A DNA stretch of 13,105 bases from positions 1 through 13,105 of the forward strand of contig JAISZE010000137.1 of the NCBI GenBank assembly GCA_031269405.1, in the 5' to 3' direction. This DNA is from Treponema sp. GTDB lineage: Bacteria > Spirochaetota > Spirochaetia > Treponematales > Breznakiellaceae. Under the pieces are notes generated by a model. That model was not told where the DNA came from. It searched no databases and saw nothing but the letters and a program-made list of their open reading frames with translations. This document shows, in pieces, positions 6,395 to 13,049 of this stretch. The translations under genes and the position numbers were made by a program. Position 1 is the stretch's first letter. The number at the start of each line of letters is the position of its first letter.

Positions 6395-8454
6395 CTCTCT
6401 AATACCTCCTGACGTTCATGTTCCAATTCCGCAATACGTTCCCGCACTTTCTCTTCCTTTTCCTCTTTGCACCTGGGACAGGTAAAATGCTCCCCTTTAA
6501 GATAACCGTGGACCGGACATACCGAGAAAGTCGGGGAAATCGTAAAGTAAGGGATACGGTAACCATGGGCAACCGCCTTAACCAAGTCACGGCAGGTCCG
6601 CCAGTCCTCCAGGGCCTCTCCCAGAAAGGCATGGAAAACCGTACCCCCTGTATAGGCTGCCTGGAGATCCTCCTGAAGATCCAGGGCGTCAAAAACATCC
6701 TCAGTCTCCATCACCGGAAGCTGGGTGGAATTGGTATAGTAAGGCTCCCTGGTTCCGGCGGTTATAATCCGGGGATACTGCCGTTTATCATGCTTTGCCA
6801 GCCGGTACGAAGTGGATTCCGCCGGGGTGGCTTCAAGGTTGAACAGCTCGTTAGTCTCTTCCTGGAAATCAGCCAGTTTTTTCCGCATGAACTCCAGAAC
6901 CTTGAGGGCAAATTCCCGGCCCTTTTCCGTGGCCGTAGTCACGCCGGGACCCAGGAAGTTGAGAAGGCACTCGTTCATCCCCACAAGGCCGATGGTATTA
7001 AAGTGGTTGTCAAAAGTTTTAAGGTAACGCCTGGTGTAAGGGAAAAGGCCCCCGTCCAGGAGCCGGGCCACGGCTTTGCGCTTAATCTGAAGGCTCTCTT
7101 TTGCGAGGATCATAAGCCGTTCCAGGCGGCGGTAGAAATCAGCCTCGTCTTTGGCAAGGTAGCCGATACGGGGGAGGTTGATAGTCACCACCCCGATGGA
7201 GCCCGTAAGCTCGTCGGAGCCGAAGAGGCCCCCGCCCCGTTTTCTGAGTTCCCGCTTGTCCAACTGGAGCCTGCAGCACATGGATCGCACGTCAGAAGGG
7301 TTGAGATCGGAATTGACAAAATTCTGGAAATACGGGGTCCCGTACCGGGATGTCATTTCAAAAAGGAGCCTGGCGTTATCGCTCTCCCAGTCAAAATCCG
7401 CGGTTATATTATATGTAGGTATAGGGTACTGGAAACCCCGGCCTTCGGCGTCGCCGTCAAGCATGAGTTCGATAAACGCCCGGTTTACCCGGTTCATCTC
7501 CTCTTGGCATTCGCTGTAAGTAAAGCCCGCTTCCCTGCCTCCCACAACGGCCTGTTTGTCCTTCAAATCAGCCGGGCAGATCCAGTCCAGGGTGATATTG
7601 GTAAACGGCGCCTGGCTCCCCCATCGGCTGGGGGTGTTCACGCCGAAGACAAAACTCTGGAGGCACTGTTTAAGCTCCTTGTCCGAAAGACTGTCGATTT
7701 TAACGAATGGGGCGATGAAGGTATCGAAAGAAGAAAAAGCCTGGGCCCCGGCCCATTCGTTCTGGAGGCAGCCCAGGAAATTGACCGCCTGCTGCATCAG
7801 GGTGGAAAGATGCTTCGCAGGCTTACTCGTAATCTTGTCGGCCACGCCGCCAAGGCCCTCGGCGATGAGCTGTCTGAGGGACCATCCGGCACAATAGCCG
7901 GAGAACATCGATAAGTCGTGGATGTGGAAGTCCGCGTTCCTGTGGGCTTCGGCGATTTCCTCGGGATAGATGTTCTTGAGCCAGTAGTTGGCGGTGATAG
8001 TCCCGGAATTATGGAGGATAAGGCCCCCGAGGGAATAGTTGACATTGGCGTTTTCGTTGACCCGCCAGTCCGACTGTTTGAGATAGCCGTCCATGGTGGA
8101 ATCAATGTCCAGCATGAGCTTTTTGGCGTCCCTCATGGCCTCGTGCCTTGCCCGGTACAGGATATACGCCTTAGCCGCCGGGATGCCGGAGGAACCGGGG
8201 GAAGCCCCCTCGATGAGGGCGGTTTCTACCAGATCCTGTATTTCTTCGATTGCCGGTATGGAATGGGGGTGGCGGGCGGCCATCATCTCCTGGATAAGGG
8301 CCTCGACACGGGCGGTTATCGTCTCTATCTTCCCCGCCTGCTCCCCGGGGCTCCCGCCCCGGGCGGCGGCGAAGGCCTTCCCTATGGCGCCGCTTATTTT
8401 GGCCCTGTCGTAGGCTTCAATTTCCCCCGACCGTTTTACCACCTTGGTTATCAA
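6391..8454 (-). CDS. nrdD: Anaerobic (class III) ribonucleoside-triphosphate reductase, catalytic part lacking the glycyl-radical motif
   Basis: Catalytic subunit for making dNTPs from NTPs without oxygen, 687 residues. An ATP-cone occupies about residues 2-95 and should control activity by ATP/dATP. The barrel follows, with DFHIHDL at 175-181, NFLGCLQNEWAGAQAF around Cys229, SMCCRLQLD with Cys393/Cys394, and NECLLNF with Cys496; Cys229 and Cys393/394 are the best candidates for catalytic cysteines. The C-terminus has a metal-site-like CPVH...CPRC at 646-662, then a charged helix, and stops. There is no RxxGY glycyl-radical motif; it is encoded by the next ORF. The start is a TTG at 8454 with GGGAGGG five bases upstream, overlapping the nrdR stop codon (TTGA). 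Whether the protein works as a split enzyme with the downstream product is inference; the truncation itself is plain in the sequence. Confidence 0.95.
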   Translation of the reverse strand: MITKVVKRSGEIEAYDRAKISGAIGKAFAAARGGSPGEQAGKIETITARVEALIQEMMAARHPHSIPAIEEIQDLVETALIEGASPGSSGIPAAKAYILYRARHEAMRDAKKLMLDIDSTMDGYLKQSDWRVNENANVNYSLGGLILHNSGTITANYWLKNIYPEEIAEAHRNADFHIHDLSMFSGYCAGWSLRQLIAEGLGGVADKITSKPAKHLSTLMQQAVNFLGCLQNEWAGAQAFSSFDTFIAPFVKIDSLSDKELKQCLQSFVFGVNTPSRWGSQAPFTNITLDWICPADLKDKQAVVGGREAGFTYSECQEEMNRVNRAFIELMLDGDAEGRGFQYPIPTYNITADFDWESDNARLLFEMTSRYGTPYFQNFVNSDLNPSDVRSMCCRLQLDKRELRKRGGGLFGSDELTGSIGVVTINLPRIGYLAKDEADFYRRLERLMILAKESLQIKRKAVARLLDGGLFPYTRRYLKTFDNHFNTIGLVGMNECLLNFLGPGVTTATEKGREFALKVLEFMRKKLADFQEETNELFNLEATPAESTSYRLAKHDKRQYPRIITAGTREPYYTNSTQLPVMETEDVFDALDLQEDLQAAYTGGTVFHAFLGEALEDWRTCRDLVKAVAHGYRIPYFTISPTFSVCPVHGYLKGEHFTCPRCKEEKEEKVRERIAELEHERQEVLER
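6392..6410 (-). promoter_or_regulatory. Strong internal Shine-Dalgarno and ATGA junction between nrdD and the glycyl-radical ORF
   Basis: On the minus strand AGGAGGT (6404-6410) lies inside the last codons of nrdD, nine bases before the ATG (6394) of the next ORF. That ATG shares bases with the nrdD TGA stop. This is a typical signal for coupled re-initiation and decides that the small ORF is translated as its own protein. An SD-like element before a stop can also promote frameshifting, so a -1 fusion product cannot be ruled out from sequence alone. Confidence 0.75.
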
Positions 8455-8912
8455 AAATGCCCTCCCAGTTTTTGAATTTCACGTACAAACTCTTCTATAT
8501 CTTCAAAATGCCGGTACACCGAGGCAAACCGTATATACGCAACCTTGTCCAGAGCGCCTAGCTTTTCCAGCGCCAGCCTGCCGATAACGGCGGCTTCAAT
8601 CTCGCGGTTCACCTTCCCCAGCATAGCCGCCTGGTCCTCTATCTCGTTTACCAGGTTTTCGATGCTCATTTGGGATACCGGCCGTTTTTCCAGGGCCCTC
8701 TGCACCCCGCGTTCGATTTTGACCCTGTCGAAAGGCTCCCTGCGTCCGTCCCGGTTTATCACCAAGAACTGCTTGTCTTCGATGCGTTCATAACTGGTAA
8801 AGCGGTACCCGCAGCTATTACACTCCCGCCGCCGCCTGATGGCGTCGCCGTTAGCCAGGGTCCGGGACTCGATAACTTTGTCGTCAAAACTGCCGCAATA
8901 AGGACAGCGCAT
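8451..8912 (-). CDS. nrdR: Transcriptional repressor NrdR
   Basis: Nucleotide-sensing repressor of ribonucleotide reductase genes, 153 residues, the standard family length. A zinc ribbon uses Cys3, Cys6, Cys31 and Cys34 (MRCPYCGS and CNSCGYRF), with the basic DNA-contacting stretch RRRR between. An ATP-cone follows at about residues 49-139 and should bind ATP/dATP to switch repression. A longer upstream-extended frame exists, but the conserved N-terminus begins at the ATG at 8912, which has AAGGGAA eight bases upstream. It is the first gene of the nrd operon and overlaps the TTG of nrdD by 4 nt, so it is coexpressed with, and probably represses, the reductase it precedes. Identification is secure. 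Confidence 0.95.
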   Translation of the reverse strand: MRCPYCGSFDDKVIESRTLANGDAIRRRRECNSCGYRFTSYERIEDKQFLVINRDGRREPFDRVKIERGVQRALEKRPVSQMSIENLVNEIEDQAAMLGKVNREIEAAVIGRLALEKLGALDKVAYIRFASVYRHFEDIEEFVREIQKLGGHF

Positions 8913-8981
8913 CTGGTGTCTTCCCTTTTTTTGTATCGGTATATAGCGCCGCATAGATAGCGGAGTTCTGTATACAACCCT

Positions 8982-9010
8982 ACTATACCACGCTATAGAT
9001 TGCGTAGCAA
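8982..9010 (-). promoter_or_regulatory. Predicted sigma70-type promoter of the nrdR-nrdD operon
   Basis: Reading the minus strand, TTGCTA (9005-9010) and TATAGT (8982-8987) are separated by exactly 17 bases, with 4/6 and 5/6 matches to the consensus. The predicted start is about 60-65 bases before the nrdR ATG. The spacer and the leader contain related AT-rich imperfect palindromes (around 8988-9003 and 8934-8949, about 9-10 of 16 matches each to the NrdR-box consensus as I recall it). They could be operator sites, but the matches are weak. Confidence 0.5.
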
Positions 9011-9122
9011 GAGGTAAAAGGGAAATTCCAGGGAAAATTTTAAAAAAATGGGAGACGATATTCGCCTCGCTCTTAGGACACATATATGCGATATACTCTT
9101 AGCAGGTTATTCCAATAAATAG

Positions 9123-9221
9123 GCGCTCATCGGGTTTGACCGTGCCGGAAATCTGCTCGAAGTTATGTATAACCACGTCAGTGAGGAGACGATCAAGGTA
9201 TTCCACGTGATGAAATATCGC
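9123..9221 (+). pseudogene. Possible decayed toxin fragment (toxin-antitoxin type)
   Basis: A frame open from just after a TAG stop (9120-9122) reads ALIGFDRAGNLLEVMYNHVS then EETIKVFHVMKYR. This resembles the C-terminal half of small toxin proteins of the BrnT-like kind, which often end in a strand followed by FHAMK-type residues. There is no start codon or N-terminal half, and the frame then runs into unrelated sequence, so it would be a remnant. The family comparison is from memory and is tentative. It sits in the otherwise gene-free stretch between nrdR and the GH4 gene. Confidence 0.35.
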
Positions 9222-9262
9222 GGACAACCTCAAAACATACCAATATACCGGGAATTTTCGCC

Positions 9263-9397
9263 CGTCAGCGGATACTGTTGGATTGCCTGGATACAGTATC
9301 CGCAAACTACATCCAAACCCGTGCGGAAGCTGCCAAACAGACTCCTGCTCAAATAATAGGCGAACTGGTGAAGGAGAAACTAACCACTTCCGCATAA
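9263..9397 (+). pseudogene. Possible decayed antitoxin fragment
   Basis: In a different frame from the toxin-like fragment just upstream, the sequence reads RQRILLDCLDTVSANYIQTR then AEAAKQTPAQIIGELVKEKL and stops at 9395-9397. The helix-rich, ribbon-helix-helix-like tail resembles the C-terminus of small antitoxins. No start codon exists in this frame nearby, and a strong inverted repeat (9268-9303) cuts across it. Together with the preceding fragment it suggests a degraded toxin-antitoxin pair, in the toxin-first order. Evidence is pattern resemblance only. Confidence 0.35.
9268..9303. repeat. Perfect 11-bp inverted repeat with a 14-base loop
   Basis: GCGGATACTGT (9268-9278) and ACAGTATCCGC (9293-9303) are exact reverse complements, separated by 14 bases. 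The hairpin would be stable on either strand. It lacks a T tract on either side, so it is not an obvious terminator. It overlaps the antitoxin-like fragment and lies about 200 bases before the GH4 gene; it could be a scar of rearrangement or a regulator site. Confidence 0.6.
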
Positions 9398-9478
9398 TGG
9401 CGAAAGCGGGAACACTGTCACTTTTTCCCCTTCGCGCCTTCCGTTCTTTACTATCTGGCGTAACCGGAACTTATGGCG

Positions 9479-9499
9479 TATACTATCAGCCATAGGAGA
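9479..9499 (+). promoter_or_regulatory. Possible -10 element and ribosome binding site of the GH4 gene
   Basis: TATACT (9479-9484) is a good -10 match, and AGGAGA (9494-9499) is a clear SD five bases before the ATG at 9505. No convincing -35 lies 16-18 bases upstream, and the resulting leader would be only about 14 bases. The promoter call is therefore weak, while the SD is solid. A direct repeat of TGGCGTA (9456-9462 and 9474-9480) flanks the presumed -35 region and may be an activator site. Confidence 0.3.
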
Positions 9500-9504
9500 A
9501 CAGT

Positions 9505-10836
9505 ATGGCAAAAATCGCATTTATCGGCGCCGGAAGTTTCGGCTTTACCAGGACATTGGTGAGGGACATCCTGACTTTTGACGCTTTCAAGGACGCCACC
9601 ATAGCCCTTATGGATGTGGACGACGAGCGGCTCAGGTATATAACCAAAGCGGTAGAAAAAATCGTTAAAGCCGGGAACTACGGCGCAAAGGTTATTTCCA
9701 CCAGGAACCGGAAAGAGGCCCTGGAAGGGGCAGACGGGGTACTGTGTACCATTTTGAACGGCGATGTCGATATCTGGCGTTACGACATCGAAATTCCCAA
9801 GGAATACGGGGTGGATATTAACGTCGGGGATACCAGGGGGCCGTCGGGGATTTTCCGGGCTTTGAGGACCATCCCGGTAATGCTCGACATCTGCAAGGAC
9901 ATTGAAACCTGCTGTCCCAATGCGGTGTTCCTCAATTATACCAATCCCATGGCCATGCTCTGCCGGGCCATGCAGAGCCGGTTCCCAAAACTGGCGATTT
10001 CCGGCCTCTGCCACAGCGTGCAGGGTACTGCGGAGATGCTTGCCCGGTGGATAGGAGCGGATTACAGGGACGTTAGTTTTACCTGCGCCGGCATTAACCA
10101 CCAGGCGTTTTACATTGATTACCGCTGGAAGGGCCGGGACGCCTACCCCCATATCCGGGAGGCTATGAAAGACCCAAAAATTTATAACGAAGAACTGGTA
10201 CGGAACGAGATGTTCCTTCTTTTGGACTACTATCCCACGGAATCTTCAGGGCATAACTCCGAGTATAACGCATGGTTCAGGAAACGGCCGGACTTAATCG
10301 AGAAGTTCTGCACCCACGGCGCCGGCTGGAACCCCGGGGTCTATGCGTACATTCTCAAGGAATACCAGAACCGCAAGGGAACCTGGCGGGATGACATTGA
10401 AAAATGGCTCAATGATCCCAACATCGATCTGAAACGGGGCCACGAGTACGCGGCTTTTATTTTCAACGCCGTTTTCGGTGACAAGACCCTGTACAAATTT
10501 AACGGCAACGTGCTTAACAAGGGGCTTATTGACAATCTTCCCCAGGGGGCCTGCGTGGAAGTGCCGGTTCTGGCATCGTCCCACGGCCTTGAGGCGGTTA
10601 AAATCGGGAAACTCCCGGACCAGATAGCCGCCCTGGTGCATACTTCTTCCATCTGCGAGGAACTGGCCGTTGAGGGTTCCCTCCAGGGGGATCCCCGGAA
10701 GGTTTACCAGGCTGTAGCCTTCGATCCCCTCACGTCCGCGGTGCTGGGGATTCAGGAGATCAAGCAGATGACCGAAAAGATGCTCAGGCAGAACAAAGAC
10801 TATCTGCCCCAGTTCGCGTCGTTATCGGTAGATTAA
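9505..10836 (+). CDS. Family 4 glycoside hydrolase, alpha-galactosidase-like (MelA type)
   Basis: Cytosolic NAD+- and Mn2+-dependent glycosidase of 443 residues, full length for GH4. The Rossmann motif GAGSFGF is at residues 8-14, and Asp37 (LMDVD) probably contacts the NAD ribose. NYTNPM is at 144-149. The metal and substrate signature CHSV is at 169-172, and GINH at 196-199 gives the second metal ligand, His199. Among GH4 enzymes CHSV is associated with alpha-galactosidases, whereas alpha-glucosidases usually carry CHEV, so alpha-galactosidase is preferred. AGGAGA lies five bases before the ATG. It precedes the glycosyltransferase gene by 27 bases, forming a likely operon. It would hydrolyse imported galactosides, possibly brought in by the transporter at the left of the window (inference). 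Confidence 0.9.
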   Translation: MAKIAFIGAGSFGFTRTLVRDILTFDAFKDATIALMDVDDERLRYITKAVEKIVKAGNYGAKVISTRNRKEALEGADGVLCTILNGDVDIWRYDIEIPKEYGVDINVGDTRGPSGIFRALRTIPVMLDICKDIETCCPNAVFLNYTNPMAMLCRAMQSRFPKLAISGLCHSVQGTAEMLARWIGADYRDVSFTCAGINHQAFYIDYRWKGRDAYPHIREAMKDPKIYNEELVRNEMFLLLDYYPTESSGHNSEYNAWFRKRPDLIEKFCTHGAGWNPGVYAYILKEYQNRKGTWRDDIEKWLNDPNIDLKRGHEYAAFIFNAVFGDKTLYKFNGNVLNKGLIDNLPQGACVEVPVLASSHGLEAVKIGKLPDQIAALVHTSSICEELAVEGSLQGDPRKVYQAVAFDPLTSAVLGIQEIKQMTEKMLRQNKDYLPQFASLSVD

Positions 10837-10863
10837 CGCAAGAGGGGCAGATGAGCTGAGGCT

Positions 10864-11997
10864 ATGAGAATCGGTATAGATACCTTCGACTGCGGAGGTG
10901 GAATGTCCGCAGTAGGGGGCTATGTATCGCAGCTCCTTAAACGTATTCCCCCGTCAGGGGATAAGTTTGAACTCTTTGGCTGGGAATTTGACCGCTTCGC
11001 CTACAGCGAGGCGGCGCCGGACCTGGAATTCATTTCCCGCTGCCATCTGAACAGCAATACCGCTAATTCCCTGTGGCACATCATCAAGTATCCCGAATTC
11101 GCCCGGTCCAGGGCCTGGGACGCCTGCTTTTTCCCTGCTGCCCACAAGCGGCTTCCCCTCAGCTCCCCCTGCCCGGCTATAGGCGCGGTCCATGATATGA
11201 CCGCCTGGTGGGGTACCCGGAAAGCCCGGCAGCAGCTTGGGGTGATTATCCGCATGGTCCTTCCTAACTCCCTGCGGCGCCTGGACCGTATCATCGCCGT
11301 TTCAGGGTGGATCAGGGAGGAACTCGTAGAACTGGCAAGGATAAAAGAATCCCGTATCGAAGTGGTGCCTAACGGTATTGATCTTACGGCTTTTTATCCA
11401 AGGCCCAAAAACGAGGAAAGCGTGGTCCTGATCCAGCCCTTCAGTTTCCGCAGGCCCTATGTGCTGTACGCTTCCAGGCTGGAACACCCTGTTAAGGGCC
11501 ATGTCAAACTCATCGAGGCTTTTGGCATCTTTAAGGAAAGGACCAGGTACCCCCACAGGCTGGTTCTCGCAGGAGTGGACAGCCATGGGGCCGAAAAAAT
11601 CCGGGAAGCCGCAGATGCCAGCAAACACCGGAACGACATCTTTTTTACCGGCCACTTCCCTAACCAGAGCCTGCCGGAGCTCTATTCAGGCGCGGATATG
11701 GTGGTAATTCCTTCCATGTACGAGGGCTTCGGCATGGGGGTTCTGGAGGCTATGGCCAGCGGGGTCCCGGTGGTGTGCGCCAGGGCCGGTTCCCTCCCGG
11801 AGACTGCCGAGCACGCTGCGCTCTATTTTGATCCCCTCAGAGCCGAAGATATGGCGGATCGTATGGTTACTATGACCACCAACAGGGACGTGTACCGCGA
11901 ATGCCGCCGCCTGGGACTCGAACGGGTCCAGCAGTTTTCCTGGGACCGCTGCGCCGAACGGACCCTCCAGATAATCCAGGAAACTGCCGGGAATTAG
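10864..11997 (+). CDS. Glycosyltransferase family 4 (GT-B fold)
   Basis: Retaining glycosyltransferase of 377 residues that would transfer a sugar from a nucleotide-sugar donor. The N-terminal half carries GGGMSAVGGY at residues 11-20, a glycine-rich acceptor-side loop, and AVHDMTAWW at about 108-116. The C-terminal donor half has RLEHPVKG at 205-212, FTGHFPNQSLPELYSGAD at 261-278 and the EX7E motif Glu287-Glu295 (EGFGMGVLE), followed by AMASGVPVV. The ATG at 10864 is 27 bases past the GH4 stop; its SD is weak (GAGG only two bases away), so coupling to the upstream gene is plausible. The acceptor is unknown; envelope glycan or glycolipid synthesis is the usual role. No membrane segment is seen. 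Confidence 0.88.
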   Translation: MRIGIDTFDCGGGMSAVGGYVSQLLKRIPPSGDKFELFGWEFDRFAYSEAAPDLEFISRCHLNSNTANSLWHIIKYPEFARSRAWDACFFPAAHKRLPLSSPCPAIGAVHDMTAWWGTRKARQQLGVIIRMVLPNSLRRLDRIIAVSGWIREELVELARIKESRIEVVPNGIDLTAFYPRPKNEESVVLIQPFSFRRPYVLYASRLEHPVKGHVKLIEAFGIFKERTRYPHRLVLAGVDSHGAEKIREAADASKHRNDIFFTGHFPNQSLPELYSGADMVVIPSMYEGFGMGVLEAMASGVPVVCARAGSLPETAEHAALYFDPLRAEDMADRMVTMTTNRDVYRECRRLGLERVQQFSWDRCAERTLQIIQETAGN

Positions 11998-12043
11998 GAA
12001 ACCCCTTTCCGCCCCCAGGGTTAAGCGGTAAAATGCACTGAAT

Positions 12044-12983
12044 ATGAATCCTTATGCAGCCGGCGGCGTTTGGTTCAAGGGGAACCTCCACACCCATACA
12101 GAGGCGAGTCCCTGCGGGCATTATCCTTTGGCGGAAATAGCAGGCACCTACGGCGACCGGATTATGAAATACGATTTTCTTGCAGTTACCGATCATTTGA
12201 TTCGCAGGCGGGGTTCATACCCAGGGGCTTGCCCCTGCTGCGAAATAATGTGTTCGGAATAACGGGAGTGAATAATGAGCAATGAAGGTATGAATTGGTA
12301 TGAACCCCGCATACAATCCATACCTTGCAGAACGAAGACCCCAGGAGCTTGCTCCTGGGGTCTTCATTGTAACTGATGTTTCATCAGCGCAGGGGCTGAA
12401 CGCTCTGCTGCTTTTGACAGGCGTGGAATTCAAGAAAGAGGCCTATCAGACTTTGGGCATCAACATAGAATCCTGCAAGGATGATCCCTATAACACAGCC
12501 AATCATCAGGAGATTTTCGACCACAACGTAAAGATGAACAATGCAGGACGGGCAATAGCCGCGGATGTATGGGACTATCTTTTGAGCCGGGGCCGGAAAA
12601 TCTGGGGCATTGCTTCCGATGATTTTCATCACTGCTCCCGGTACGGCGGCGACTTCATAATGGTAAAAGCTCAGGAAAAATCCATCGCCGCTCTGCTCGC
12701 AACGATCAAAACCGGATCGTTTTACGCTTCTTCAGGAATAATACTCAAGTACATAAGGCTTGACGCCATGGGGCGTATTTCATTGGCCGCCACAACGCCC
12801 CGGGCCGGAGGTACGAGTTTCCGGTTCATCGGGAAAAACGGAAAGCTCCTCTCTGAAAGGACGGTACAGGAACCGGGAGAACCGGTAATGTATCAGGTAC
12901 AGGGGGACGAAGGCTATGTCCGTGTGGAAGCCCTCCGGGAAGACGGCGTTATGGCCTGGATTTCGCCTTTTTGGATTGAGTAA
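12044..12983 (+). pseudogene. Broken PHP-domain phosphoesterase gene
   Basis: Remains of a PHP-family metallo-phosphoesterase. The first fragment (12044-12262) reads MNPYAAGGVWFKGNLHTHTE, with the metal motif HTH at residues 16-18 and AVTDH near residue 50, then runs into foreign sequence and a stop at 12260-12262. Homology resumes in another frame from about 12369 (VTDVSSAQGLNALLLLTGVE) and continues to the stop at 12981-12983, including GIASDDFHH and FYASSGI. The roughly 170 bases between are a block of nested palindromes. Within the second fragment NHQEIFD joins directly to HNVKMNN; family members as I recall them have about 40-45 more residues there, including further metal ligands, so an internal in-frame deletion is likely. 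Both lesions argue against function. Confidence 0.8.
12201..12369. repeat. Block of nested palindromes inserted in the PHP gene
   Basis: Two hairpins share a GCTTGC centre: CAGGGGC-TT-GCCCCTG (12222-12237) and a perfect 32-bp palindrome with 15-nt arms (GAAGACCCCAGGAGC, TT, GCTCCTGGGGTCTTC) at 12334-12365. A 14-bp perfect inverted repeat, GCGGGGTTCATACC (12208-12221) and its complement at 12297-12310, brackets the middle. Further pairs are TTCGCAG (12201-12207) with CTGCGAA (12238-12244), CAATGAAG (12280-12287) with CTTCATTG (12362-12369), and AAGGTATG (12285-12292) with CATACCTT (12319-12326). It encodes no protein. It resembles a small non-autonomous palindromic element, or two adjacent ones. 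Confidence 0.7.
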
Positions 12984-13000
12984 GCCCGGGAGGAGTTTTT

Positions 13001-13045
13001 ATGGTTAAACAGGCAGTGGAAATTAGCGGCGAAAGGCCCGGCTAA
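13001..13045 (+). pseudogene. Truncated 14-codon ORF with a strong ribosome binding site
   Basis: ATG at 13001 follows GGGAGGAG with a short spacer, an excellent translation start. The frame reads MVKQAVEISGERPG and stops at 13043-13045. The 5' end looks like the start of a normal gene placed 17 bases after the PHP stop, so this may be the stub of a deleted downstream gene. Too short to assign. Confidence 0.3.
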
Positions 13046-13049
13046 ATTT

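Noticed and set aside
6481..6515. HGYL in the NrdD CPVHGYL stretch as the glycyl-radical site
   Set aside because: It lacks the RxxGY context and the downstream N-x-GK-x-E pattern; both are present in the following ORF instead.
6418..7914. 498-codon plus-strand open frame opposite nrdD
   Set aside because: Antisense shadow of nrdD with no recognisable motif and no supporting ribosome binding site.
8913..9083. 57-codon N-terminal extension of nrdR
   Set aside because: The conserved NrdR zinc ribbon begins with MRCPYC at 8912 and gives the normal family length; the extension covers the predicted promoter.
9451..10152. 233-codon minus-strand open frame opposite the GH4 gene
   Set aside because: Antisense shadow of the GH4 frame; the GH4 motifs are clear on the plus strand.
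12201..12369. CRISPR array in the palindromic block
   Set aside because: The repeats are inverted and differ in their arms; there are no regularly spaced identical direct repeats or spacers.
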